Shown: positions 1 to 8,198 of the stretch, one piece after another
Numbering within the stretch: the first letter of the stretch is position 1
How the letters are laid out: every line of letters begins with the position of its first letter
Source of the DNA: Lentimicrobiaceae bacterium
GTDB taxonomy: Bacteria > Bacteroidota > Bacteroidia > Bacteroidales > F082
DNA: 64,000 nt
Direction: 5' to 3'
Assembly (NCBI GenBank): GCA_018661505.1
Contig: JABJIE010000007.1
Span: 35,011-99,010 of the forward strand
The notes under the pieces: generated by a model
Database searches by the model: none
Told to the model about the DNA's origin: nothing
What the model saw: the letters and a program-made list of their open reading frames with translations, nothing else
Program-made: the position numbers and the translations under genes

Positions 1-225
1 GATATGTACAACGATTGTACAATAAGATATGGTGACCTCAAGAAACAGTTGGCAGAAGACATGGTGATCTTCACAGAGCCATTCCGTGAAAAAATTTCTG
101 AATTATCTGCAAATGAAGATTATATCAAAAAGGTCATGAATCAGGGTGCTGAAAAAGCTCGAGAAAGCGCACAAAAAACCATAAATGAAGTTCGTGAAAT
201 AATAGGATTCCGAAAATATCATTAA
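1..225 (+). CDS. trpS: tryptophan--tRNA ligase, C-terminal fragment (gene starts before the window)
   Basis: The frame is open from base 1 to the stop at 223-225, so only the last ~74 residues of this enzyme are visible. They match the C-terminal helical end of tryptophanyl-tRNA synthetase: a YGDLKKQLAED segment, a FREKISEL stretch, then GAEKARESA and a closing EVREIIGF, which is the usual order in bacterial TrpRS. The catalytic Rossmann domain with the HIGH and KMSKS motifs lies outside the window. The enzyme charges tRNA-Trp in the cytoplasm. hflX follows 28 bases later on the same strand and may be co-transcribed. The assignment rests on recalled family similarity of a short tail. Confidence 0.85.
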   Translation, partial: DMYNDCTIRYGDLKKQLAEDMVIFTEPFREKISELSANEDYIKKVMNQGAEKARESAQKTINEVREIIGFRKYH

Positions 226-253
226 TTACTTTTACACACATAAGCACTAAGAT

Positions 254-1453
254 TTGCTGGATAAAAAAAATAATTCCATTGTAAAAAATCCTGAAACAGC
301 TGTTATTGTTGGGTTAATCACCAATAATCAACAAAAGGAAAAGGTTAATGAATACCTTGATGAGCTAGCTTTCCTCATTGAAACAGCAGGAGGTAAGCCT
401 GTGAAGCGATTTACACAACCCCTAGATTATCCAAATGTAAAAACATACGTTGGCTCTGGAAAGCTTGACGAAATAAAACAGTACGTAAAAGCTGCTGAAA
501 TAGATATGGTGGTTTTTGATGATGAATTGGGTGGCTCTCAAATTAGAAACTTAGAAAAGGTGCTTGAATGCAAAATCATAGATCGTACAAATTTAATCCT
601 TGATATATTTGCTAAACGCGCCCAGACATCACACGCAAAGGTTCAGGTAGAGTTGGCTCAATATCAATATCTTCTACCAAGACTGACGGGTATGTGGACT
701 CACCTTGAGCGTCAGCGTGGTGGTATAGGGTTGCGTGGTCCTGGAGAAACAGAAATTGAAACAGACCGTAGAATTATTCGAGACAAAATAAGCTTGCTAA
801 AAAAGAAATTACTGCAAATAGACAAGCAGATGGCTACCCAGCGTAAAAATAGAGGTCAGCTGATAAGAGCAGCACTTGTTGGATACACAAATGTGGGTAA
901 ATCTACAATAATGACACTGCTATCCAAATCGGAGGTATTTGCAGAAAACAAACTGTTTGCAACACTGGACACAACTGTAAGAAAAGTTGTTGTTGACAAC
1001 CTTCCATTCCTTCTTTCGGACACCGTGGGTTTCATAAGAAAATTACCCCATGGCCTGGTGGAGTCTTTCAAGTCAACATTAGATGAGGTGCGCGAATCTG
1101 ATATTCTTATACATGTTGTTGACATAAGCCATCCCGAATTTGAAGATCAAATTAAAACAGTAAATGAAACACTAACGGAAATTGGTGCTGGAGATAAAAA
1201 GGTAGTAATGGTTTTCAACAAGGTTGATGCTTATAAGTGGATTGAAAAGGATGCTGATGACCTAAGCCCATCTTCCAAAGAAAATATTAGCCTCAATGAT
1301 CTTCAAAAAAGCTGGATGGCAAAAGATAATAATCCTTGTATATTCATATCTGCAAAAACGAAGCACAATTATCATGAGTTTCGTAAATTACTTTATGACA
1401 ACATTCGTGATATTCATTCCATAAGATACCCCTACAATAATTTTCTCTACTGA
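254..1453 (+). CDS. hflX: GTPase HflX (ribosome-associated)
   Basis: HflX binds the 50S subunit and splits or rescues stalled ribosomes using GTP. The 399-aa product has the family layout: an N-terminal HflX domain (about 1-200) with the glycine-rich linker RGGIGLRGPGETEIETDRR near residue 155, then a G domain with G1 GYTNVGKST (210-218), G3 DTVGF (from 256) and G4 NKVD (322-325). The start is a TTG at 254; there is no ATG in a sensible place before the conserved ETAVIVGL segment, so the exact start is less sure than the function. It sits directly after trpS on the same strand. Length is typical for the family. Confidence 0.95.
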   Translation: MLDKKNNSIVKNPETAVIVGLITNNQQKEKVNEYLDELAFLIETAGGKPVKRFTQPLDYPNVKTYVGSGKLDEIKQYVKAAEIDMVVFDDELGGSQIRNLEKVLECKIIDRTNLILDIFAKRAQTSHAKVQVELAQYQYLLPRLTGMWTHLERQRGGIGLRGPGETEIETDRRIIRDKISLLKKKLLQIDKQMATQRKNRGQLIRAALVGYTNVGKSTIMTLLSKSEVFAENKLFATLDTTVRKVVVDNLPFLLSDTVGFIRKLPHGLVESFKSTLDEVRESDILIHVVDISHPEFEDQIKTVNETLTEIGAGDKKVVMVFNKVDAYKWIEKDADDLSPSSKENISLNDLQKSWMAKDNNPCIFISAKTKHNYHEFRKLLYDNIRDIHSIRYPYNNFLY

Positions 1454-1770
1454 ATATAAATAGCCCATCATAGTATATAATTACTATTTGGCTATTACTT
1501 TATCTAGCAGTCTGTTTTTTCGATTATTTAGGCTGGTAATAATAAGCCTATAATTATCATTATTATTGGGCAAAAACAAATTAATGGTATCGGCATATTG
1601 ATACAGGGTTTCCCACTCTAAAGTGGTTGTAAAGTCTGGCTTTCCCTTATTATCAGCCCTTTTTCCAAAATAGCTCTATACCTTGTGAAAAGCGTTGATA
1701 AAATTGGAAATGGTAACTATCTTAAAACAAAAACTTAAATAGTTTAGTTTTACCAAAAATAATTGTTGAA
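1454..1770. other. intergenic stretch holding a gene remnant
   Basis: These 317 bases between hflX and lnt contain no intact gene. About 190 bases (1484-1675) are an open minus-strand frame with protein-like composition, listed separately as a pseudogene remnant. The rest, immediately before lnt, is AT-rich. I see no convincing TAnnTTTG box for lnt. Confidence 0.6.
1484..1675 (-). pseudogene. C-terminal remnant of an unidentified protein
   Basis: Read on the minus strand from 1675 to a TAG at 1484-1486, this gives 63 residues beginning SYFGKRADNKGKPDF, running through TTTLEWETLYQYADTINLF and ending in LLDKVIAK. The composition (alternating polar and hydrophobic residues, aromatic WETLYQYA) looks like a real folded protein. 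However, there is no ATG, GTG or TTG start in a useful position, and an in-frame TAG lies immediately upstream at 1676-1678. It therefore looks like the surviving 3' end of a gene whose front was lost. I cannot name the family. It could instead be a chance open frame. Confidence 0.5.
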
Positions 1771-3372
1771 ATGAAAACAAGTCTGCTGATTTTATTTTCC
1801 GTACTAAGCGGTTTACTGTTATTTGCCTCTTGGCCAGTTGACGGGTTTACTCCATTAATATTTATTGCATTGGTGCCCCTATTACTTGTTCAGCAATATC
1901 TCGGTGATAATAATAAGAAAGGAGTTTTTTGGTATTCATGGTTAACATTTTTGATTTGGAACGTGCTGACAACATGGTGGATATGGAACTCTACCCCGAT
2001 GGGGGCCATAATGGCATTTGTTTTAAACTCCCTGTTTATATCGATTGTGTTTTTACTTTATCACCACTCTAAAAAGGCATTATTTAATAATAAAAAAGGC
2101 GCATTTATACTTTTAATATATTGGATAACCTGGGAGTTTCTTCATATGAATTGGGACCTTACATGGTCCTGGTTAAACCTGGGTAATGTTTTTGCAACAA
2201 AACATACGTGGATTCAATGGTATGAATATACAGGGAGTCTTGGGGGTACACTGTGGGTTTTAACTGTGAACATCATTGTTTTTGAAATAGTTCGGTGTAT
2301 ACAACTAAAAATATCTTCCATAAGAATCGCCTCTCTTATAATTACAACGATTATAATTATTGTTGTACCATTGATTATTTCGTTTTCAATATATAACGGT
2401 TATAAAGAAAAGGAAATCCCCGTAGAGGTTGTTGTAGTTCAGCCAAACATAGATCCTTATAACGATCAGTATTCAATGCCTTTTTCAAAAATCATGGATA
2501 TTAATTTGGATTTGGCTTCAAAACTTGCTACACCTACTACTAATTATATTGTATTTCCAGAATCGGCCATTCAAGAAGAAATTTGGGAGGGGTATCTTGA
2601 TAAATCGACTAGTATTCGTAATATTAATTTAGAACTTTTAAAATATTCAAATGCATCATTGGTAACTGGCGCCACAACATATAGGACTTTGAGTGATGAA
2701 GAAACGCCCACAAACGCAGCTAGGAGTTTCAATAATACCGGAGGAAAATATTATGCTTTTAATACTGCATTTTTGATTGAAAAACAAAGCGGTGTTCAAA
2801 TTCATCATAAGTCGAAACTCACTCCCGGTGTTGAAATTATGCCATCTTGGTGGCTTCTAAAACCATTTGAAAGATTTGCCATCGATTTGGGGGGAACAAC
2901 AGGTACGCTTGGAAGGGAGGAAAATTCTGTAGCTTTTTTTAGTAATAAAAACGAGCCCGTTTCCCCTATTATCTGCTATGAATCTGTTTATGGTGAATTT
3001 GTTGCTAATTCTGTTAAGCTTGGCTCAGGGTTGATTTTCGTAATAACTAATGATGGGTGGTGGGGAAATACCCCAGGCTATAAACAACATTTGATGTTTT
3101 CCGTACTAAGATCCATCGAAACACGACGCAGTGTCGCAAGAGCTGCAAACACAGGTGTGTCAGCATTTATTAATCAAAGAGGTGACATTATTGATCAAAC
3201 TGACTATTGGGTACCCGCTGTGATTAAGGCAACACTAAATGCAAATTACAAAATGACTTATTATACAATAAATGGTGATTATATTGCAAGAGGCGCTACA
3301 TTTATTAGCTCGTTGTTAATACTAATATCGTTTACTCAGGGTTTTTTAAGAAAGAGAAAGAGTTTGGTTTAG
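1771..3372 (+). CDS. lnt: apolipoprotein N-acyltransferase
   Basis: Lnt is an inner-membrane enzyme that adds the third acyl chain to the N-terminal cysteine of lipoproteins. The 533-aa product has six or more hydrophobic helices in residues 1-215 (including WLTFLIWNVLTTWWIWNS) and again at the C-terminus, enclosing a periplasmic nitrilase-fold domain (about 225-485). The catalytic Glu-Lys-Cys triad is visible: E264 in VFPESA, K347 in HHKSKLTPG and C402 in IICYESVYG. The motif after the lysine reads TPGVE where the classical form is VPFGE. Several lipoproteins elsewhere in the window would be substrates. It is monocistronic; the next gene is convergent. Confidence 0.95.
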   Translation: MKTSLLILFSVLSGLLLFASWPVDGFTPLIFIALVPLLLVQQYLGDNNKKGVFWYSWLTFLIWNVLTTWWIWNSTPMGAIMAFVLNSLFISIVFLLYHHSKKALFNNKKGAFILLIYWITWEFLHMNWDLTWSWLNLGNVFATKHTWIQWYEYTGSLGGTLWVLTVNIIVFEIVRCIQLKISSIRIASLIITTIIIIVVPLIISFSIYNGYKEKEIPVEVVVVQPNIDPYNDQYSMPFSKIMDINLDLASKLATPTTNYIVFPESAIQEEIWEGYLDKSTSIRNINLELLKYSNASLVTGATTYRTLSDEETPTNAARSFNNTGGKYYAFNTAFLIEKQSGVQIHHKSKLTPGVEIMPSWWLLKPFERFAIDLGGTTGTLGREENSVAFFSNKNEPVSPIICYESVYGEFVANSVKLGSGLIFVITNDGWWGNTPGYKQHLMFSVLRSIETRRSVARAANTGVSAFINQRGDIIDQTDYWVPAVIKATLNANYKMTYYTINGDYIARGATFISSLLILISFTQGFLRKRKSLV

Positions 3373-3401
3373 ATAAAAAGGCTTAGTTGAATTGACCTTG
3401 T

Positions 3402-3806
3402 TTACTCTTTTTCGTAATAGATAGTTATTTTACCAAGTGCTGTTGTTGATTCTGAAACAATTACTTCATTATCTAATGTGCCCAAATTATTAGAAACTCC
3501 TGGGGCTCCTTCAAAGAAAAATGCGATTATTTTCGTTTCTCCATCTAGATTCCAGCTGGTTTCATGAGTATTGCCAGGAGACATTATTATTAGGGTTGAG
3601 TCGTCTATAATCTTGAAATATGTTTCTTTTTGCATTTCAACTACCTGTCGAATCATTTCTGGAGTAGTATACTTTTCGTCAAAATCCGTTTCAACTCTAT
3701 TGGCTTTCCAGGTACCAACAAGTTTACTTTCCGGACTACTTGCGCAAGATGAAATAATAAGGGTAATTAAAATTAAAAATACAGGCAGTTTTAATATGTG
3801 TTTCAT
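3402..3806 (-). CDS. small lipoprotein, lipocalin-like
   Basis: A 134-aa secreted protein with a clear lipoprotein signal: a positive start, a hydrophobic run (LPVFLILITLIIS) and a lipobox ending SSC-A at Cys21. The mature part starts ESKLVGTWKANR, the pattern seen at the start of small Bacteroidota lipocalin-like lipoproteins, where a GTW turn opens the barrel. It then has TYFKIIDDSTLIIMSPG and other beta-strand-like segments. Function is unknown. It converges on lnt. A TAnnTTTG promoter box lies at 3830-3837. Confidence 0.75.
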   Translation of the reverse strand: MKHILKLPVFLILITLIISSCASSPESKLVGTWKANRVETDFDEKYTTPEMIRQVVEMQKETYFKIIDDSTLIIMSPGNTHETSWNLDGETKIIAFFFEGAPGVSNNLGTLDNEVIVSESTTALGKITIYYEKE

Positions 3807-3829
3807 CTCTTATATTTTATAAAACAGTA

Positions 3830-3837
3830 CAAAATTA
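3830..3837 (-). promoter_or_regulatory. -7 promoter box TAATTTTG for the 134-aa lipoprotein
   Basis: Minus-strand TAATTTTG matches the Bacteroidota -7 consensus TAnnTTTG exactly and lies 24 bases before the lipoprotein start. A TTG on the same strand at 3860-3862 could serve as a weak -33 element, with 22 bases between. Confidence 0.5.
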
Positions 3838-4030
3838 CAATCTATTTTCTTTGGGTTTACAATTCTTATGAATGTTTAACATTTTACGTTTTAGATTCGA
3901 ATTTTGGGTGAGTTATTCGTTCACAAATAGCGAACATTAAGTAGGCTTGTCGCTCCTGTTTCTATGCTAAACATGCAGTTCATTTATTGAGCAAATGCGA
4001 CATCATATATTTTCAGTTACATTTTATTAA

Positions 4031-4038
4031 TATCTTTG
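4031..4038 (+). promoter_or_regulatory. -7 promoter box TATCTTTG for rnr
   Basis: TATCTTTGC matches TAnnTTTG exactly, on the coding strand 46 bases before the rnr ATG. No clear TTTG is seen at the expected -33 position. Confidence 0.6.
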
Positions 4039-4084
4039 CCAAAGAAGACCCTCCCTCCCTAAGTATTTAAAATTTAAAAAATAG

Positions 4085-6232
4085 ATGAAGAAGAAGAAAA
4101 CCAAAAGACCACGAAGTGCGCTTACTGGCATAATATTAAGCATTTTTACGGAAAACCCTTTTAGGGCGTATAACCACAAGCAGATAGGGCACATGCTGGG
4201 CGCCAAAGACAAAGCTGGGCGTGATATGGTTATAAAAATATTGGGTGAACTAATAGGTGATAAAAGTATTAATGAAGTAAAAAGAGGAAAGTATCAGCTT
4301 AATCCCGAAAAAATTCATGAGCTAACAAAACAAAAATATATAACAGGTTCTGTTGATATGCTGAGAACTGGCAAGGCATATGTAATTCCCGATGATGGTG
4401 GTGATGATGTGTTCATTGCATCTAATAACTCTGGCCGTGCGCTGCATGAAGACAAGGTTAAAGTTATTATTTTCCCTAAAAGAAAGGGCCATAAAACCGA
4501 AGGACAAATAATTGAAGTTTTGTCACGGCCAAAAAATACTTACGTTGGTATTTTGGAAATGAATAAAAATTTCGGTTTTGTAATAGCGGACAGCTCATCA
4601 ATGCCATATGATATATTTGTTTCAAAAAACAAGAAAAATGAAGCGTCTGATGGCCAAAAGGTTTTGGTGAAAATAACAGACTGGCCAGAACATGCCAATA
4701 ATCCTTTCGGGGAAATAATAGAAACTCTTGGTCAGCCCGGAGACAATAACGTTGAAATGCAATCAATTCTTGCGGATTATAATTTTCCACTGTCATTTCC
4801 GCCAAAGGTTGAAAAAAATGCGGCAAAAATTGGCACAACAATTACAAAGGATGAGATTAAGAAGCGAAGGGATTTTAGAAAAATTTGGACAATAACCATT
4901 GACCCACATGATGCTAAAGATTTTGATGATGCTTTGTCCCTTGTTAAGCTAAGTGATGGAAGTTATGAGGTTGGTGTTCATATTGCAGATGTGAGTCATT
5001 ATGTGGTGCCAGGTACCGAGCTTGATAACGAAGCTTTAAAGCGAGCAACTTCGGTATATCTTGTTGATAGAGTAATTCCTATGCTGCCAGAGGTGTTGTC
5101 CAACCAGGTTTGTTCACTCAGGCCCGAAGAAGAAAAGTTAACCTTTTCTGCTGTTTTTACCATGAACGATAAGGCAGAGGTTACGAATCAGTGGTTTGGA
5201 AAAACTGTAATTAATTCCGACCGACGATTTACTTACGAGGAAGCCCAAGAGATTATAGAAACAGGCGAAGGTGAATATCATGAAGAGATTAGTGTTTTGC
5301 ATGCCATCGCAAAAATACTTCGAAAGAAAAGGTTTGGGAAGGGAGCCATAAATTTCCATTCCGAGGAGGTAAAGTTTAAATTAGACGAAACTGGGAAGCC
5401 TATTGAGACATATATTAAAGAACAAAAAGAAGCAAACTTTCTAATTGAAGAGTTTATGCTATTGGCAAATAAAAAGGTTGCTGAATTTATAGGCAAGGTT
5501 TCTGCGGGAAAAACTCCAAGAACCTTTGTTTACAGGGTGCATGATGAGCCAAATCCCGAGAAACTAAATACTTTTGTGCAGTTTCTTAAAAAACTTGGTT
5601 ATACTCTAAATGTTAGCTCCAGACAAAGCCTTGCCACATCTTATAATAGCCTTTTTGAAAAAATACACGGTAAGGGAGAAGAAAACATGATCGAAACAAT
5701 TGCCGTTAGAACAATGGCAAAAGCTGAGTATTCAACAGAAAATATTGGGCATTATGGGCTCGCATTCCCCTTTTATTCCCACTTTACTTCTCCCATAAGA
5801 AGATATCCGGATTTAATGACACATAGACTTCTTTTTCAGTATTTAAATGGGGGGAAATCTGCCGATAAGAATGTATATGAAGAGATGTGCAAGCATAGCT
5901 CAGAAATGGAGCGCAATGCTCAGAAGGCCGAGCGTGATTCAATAAAATATAAACAGGTTGAGTTTTTGCTTGATAAAAAAGGCAAGGTGTTCGATGGGGT
6001 AATCTCTGGGGTAAGCAAATGGGGAATATTTGTACAGCTAAATATTTCCAAAAGCGAGGGGCTGATTAGATTTAGTGATCTAAAGGATGACTATTATTAT
6101 TTAGACGAAGATAACTACCGAATAATTGGACGACAATATGGTAATGCTTACAGGCTGGGAGACAAGGTTAGTGTGCTTGTTAAGGATGTTGATATGGAGA
6201 AAAGGCAGCTAGATCTTAAAATCCTTGATTAA
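4085..6232 (+). CDS. rnr: ribonuclease R
   Basis: RNase R is a processive 3'-5' exoribonuclease that degrades structured RNA. The 715-aa product has a Lys/Arg-rich N-terminus and a winged-helix domain (about 10-80). Two cold-shock-type OB folds follow (about 80-230, including GFGFVIAD-like NFGFVIAD). The RNB catalytic domain starts near 240 with the metal-binding DPHDAKDFDDAL (from D273). A C-terminal S1 domain (about 635-715) includes GVISGVSKWGIFVQL. Length and order are normal. The ATG at 4085 is preceded by a TAnnTTTG promoter box, and the gene ends 12 bases before a convergent gene. Confidence 0.97.
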   Translation: MKKKKTKRPRSALTGIILSIFTENPFRAYNHKQIGHMLGAKDKAGRDMVIKILGELIGDKSINEVKRGKYQLNPEKIHELTKQKYITGSVDMLRTGKAYVIPDDGGDDVFIASNNSGRALHEDKVKVIIFPKRKGHKTEGQIIEVLSRPKNTYVGILEMNKNFGFVIADSSSMPYDIFVSKNKKNEASDGQKVLVKITDWPEHANNPFGEIIETLGQPGDNNVEMQSILADYNFPLSFPPKVEKNAAKIGTTITKDEIKKRRDFRKIWTITIDPHDAKDFDDALSLVKLSDGSYEVGVHIADVSHYVVPGTELDNEALKRATSVYLVDRVIPMLPEVLSNQVCSLRPEEEKLTFSAVFTMNDKAEVTNQWFGKTVINSDRRFTYEEAQEIIETGEGEYHEEISVLHAIAKILRKKRFGKGAINFHSEEVKFKLDETGKPIETYIKEQKEANFLIEEFMLLANKKVAEFIGKVSAGKTPRTFVYRVHDEPNPEKLNTFVQFLKKLGYTLNVSSRQSLATSYNSLFEKIHGKGEENMIETIAVRTMAKAEYSTENIGHYGLAFPFYSHFTSPIRRYPDLMTHRLLFQYLNGGKSADKNVYEEMCKHSSEMERNAQKAERDSIKYKQVEFLLDKKGKVFDGVISGVSKWGIFVQLNISKSEGLIRFSDLKDDYYYLDEDNYRIIGRQYGNAYRLGDKVSVLVKDVDMEKRQLDLKILD

Positions 6233-6244
6233 GATTCTTTGGTA

Positions 6245-8107
6245 TTAATAGTCCATGAATTGCTGAAATAACACTTGTAAGTATGATTTTCCATCCATTA
6301 TGACTGAATCTTTTATTTGATTATTTAGTGTTATTTCCATAAGGTCTCCTGTTCTGTTGCTATACACAAAATATCCATCGGGAGTAATCCACCCAACACC
6401 ATCATCACTTTCATAAAATGCAAACTCTGGTGTTGTGGGATTAAAAAGATTCCTGCTCCATGTAAATTCCAACGCGTTTAATCCCAGCTGCTGTAGTAGG
6501 GTAACGGGTATGTCTGTTTGAGATGAAATTCTATCCATTTGAGTACCGCGAAATTCTTCTTTTAAAACATCTCCAAATAATAACATTGGCACCCTACGGT
6601 ATTCCTTTTTATGAACTGGCCAATGATTATATGTGTCGTGACTGTGGTCGGCAACAATTAAAAAAAGAGTGTTTTTATACCATCTCATTTTTTTTGCTTC
6701 ACTAAAATAATTTCCCAGGCTTTTGTCAGTATAATATGCAGAATTCAAATAATTATTCTGAGTCTTAGTATCAGCCCATCCTATAACATCTTCCATTGGC
6801 TGGTCATATGGTGAGTGTGTGCTTAGCGTAAATACCACCGATAAAAAGGGTTGTGATTCAGAATTAAGCTCTTTTAGCTGTTCGTTAAATAAGTATTCAT
6901 CGTGAAGGCCTAATTTTCCGCGTGGCAAACCCGCGTCAAAGTCCTTTTCCTCTTTTATCCTTTCAAAACCATTAACAGATATGAAAGAGTTAATCCCACC
7001 ATACATAAGTTCTCCACCAAAATAATATGATGTGCTATAGCCCTCATTTATCATCTGTTTTGTGAAGCTAGGTAGATATATTATTTTATCCAGGTTATGA
7101 GAGATGGCTGTTATTGGTGTGGATGGGAATCCCGCAAAAATAGATGTCATTGATTGCTCAGAACGATTTCCGCTAACATAAAAGTTAGTAAAAAGAAGCC
7201 CCTCATTTTCAAGCTTAGCAAATTCTGGTGTTATACCAGCTCTTCCTCCAAGAGATTCTATTAAGTCTGCTGACCAGCTTTCTAAGATCAGAATAACAAT
7301 ATTGGGCTGTTCCTTACTTAGAATATTAATGGTTGTATCCTTATCCACCCTATGAAGCCTTTTCACCCTAGCATTTGCAGAGCTTAAGCTGTAAAAGTCA
7401 AACGGGTTTTTATTTCTAAACTTATAATTTTCTATTGTGCTTATTAACAAGCTGTAGCCCGAGTTTACAGATGTTAGGTTTATAAAGTTGTGTTTTGAAA
7501 AGTATGACTTGCTTTGGGTTATGGGTATCTCAGAAATACCACCTCTAATCCCCACAAATAATAATCCAGAGCCTATGATTAAATAAAACAATCCAAAAAC
7601 TAATTTCTTTTTTTGAGATGAAATTGGTTGATAAATAATTCTATTGTATATCCAGATGAAGAAGATGCTTTCTGTAATAATTAAGGCCAGCATAATAAAA
7701 AAAGTGCTGGTTTCTGCGGAATTGTAAATCTCTGCAGGATGTGATAAATAGTTTAACGCCTTGAACTGCAGTTTGGTTTTCCACTCTTCATATATCCCTA
7801 TCTCTGTGGTTGAAATCAACACATAAATAACAATAACAATTATGTTGTAATAAAAAGAAGTTCTATTTAACCACTTTGAGACATAAAAATTCTGAATGAC
7901 AGAAAGTACGAAGGGAAAAGCTAATATGTAACATGCTGTTGAAATATCAAGGGGTATGGCGTACCAAAATGATAGTAGCATTTCGCTTATAGGAATACCA
8001 TCCTGGTTTAAAATGCCCCAATAGTAAACATAAAAGATTAAACGCGTAGTCGCGAACAGAAACATCCAGAAAAAAAACTGTTTTAGAAGGGCGCTGATAA
8101 ATTTCAT
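6245..8107 (-). CDS. LTA-synthase-family membrane sulfatase-fold enzyme
   Basis: A 620-aa protein with five predicted transmembrane helices in residues 8-190 and an extracytoplasmic alkaline-phosphatase/sulfatase-fold domain from about 265. Metal and substrate motifs are visible: E277 in LILESWS, the nucleophile segment GNRSEQSM (S316), H431 in STHSPYD, and D487-H488 in VADHSHD. Family members transfer or remove phosphoglycerol or phosphoethanolamine head groups at the membrane. In Gram-negatives the best-studied relatives modify periplasmic glucans or lipid A rather than make lipoteichoic acid. The usual catalytic Thr appears to be Ser here. It is expressed alone from a TAnnTTTG box at 8132-8139. 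The exact substrate cannot be inferred. Confidence 0.88.
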   Translation of the reverse strand: MKFISALLKQFFFWMFLFATTRLIFYVYYWGILNQDGIPISEMLLSFWYAIPLDISTACYILAFPFVLSVIQNFYVSKWLNRTSFYYNIIVIVIYVLISTTEIGIYEEWKTKLQFKALNYLSHPAEIYNSAETSTFFIMLALIITESIFFIWIYNRIIYQPISSQKKKLVFGLFYLIIGSGLLFVGIRGGISEIPITQSKSYFSKHNFINLTSVNSGYSLLISTIENYKFRNKNPFDFYSLSSANARVKRLHRVDKDTTINILSKEQPNIVILILESWSADLIESLGGRAGITPEFAKLENEGLLFTNFYVSGNRSEQSMTSIFAGFPSTPITAISHNLDKIIYLPSFTKQMINEGYSTSYYFGGELMYGGINSFISVNGFERIKEEKDFDAGLPRGKLGLHDEYLFNEQLKELNSESQPFLSVVFTLSTHSPYDQPMEDVIGWADTKTQNNYLNSAYYTDKSLGNYFSEAKKMRWYKNTLFLIVADHSHDTYNHWPVHKKEYRRVPMLLFGDVLKEEFRGTQMDRISSQTDIPVTLLQQLGLNALEFTWSRNLFNPTTPEFAFYESDDGVGWITPDGYFVYSNRTGDLMEITLNNQIKDSVIMDGKSYLQVLFQQFMDY

Positions 8108-8131
8108 TTAAATTTTACTGAATTTTGAAAG

Positions 8132-8139
8132 CAAAGGTA
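8132..8139 (-). promoter_or_regulatory. -7 promoter box TACCTTTG for the LTA-synthase-like gene
   Basis: Minus-strand TACCTTTGC matches TAnnTTTG exactly, 24 bases before the start codon at 8107. No good TTTG at -33. Confidence 0.55.
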
Positions 8140-8198
8140 AACAATCATATTGTGCTTAAGTTGCTTAATGACATTGTGTAAGCATGGATTATTTAATC

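Noticed and set aside
856..1125. 89-aa minus-strand open frame inside hflX
   Set aside because: It is a shadow of the conserved GTPase domain, with no protein-like features.
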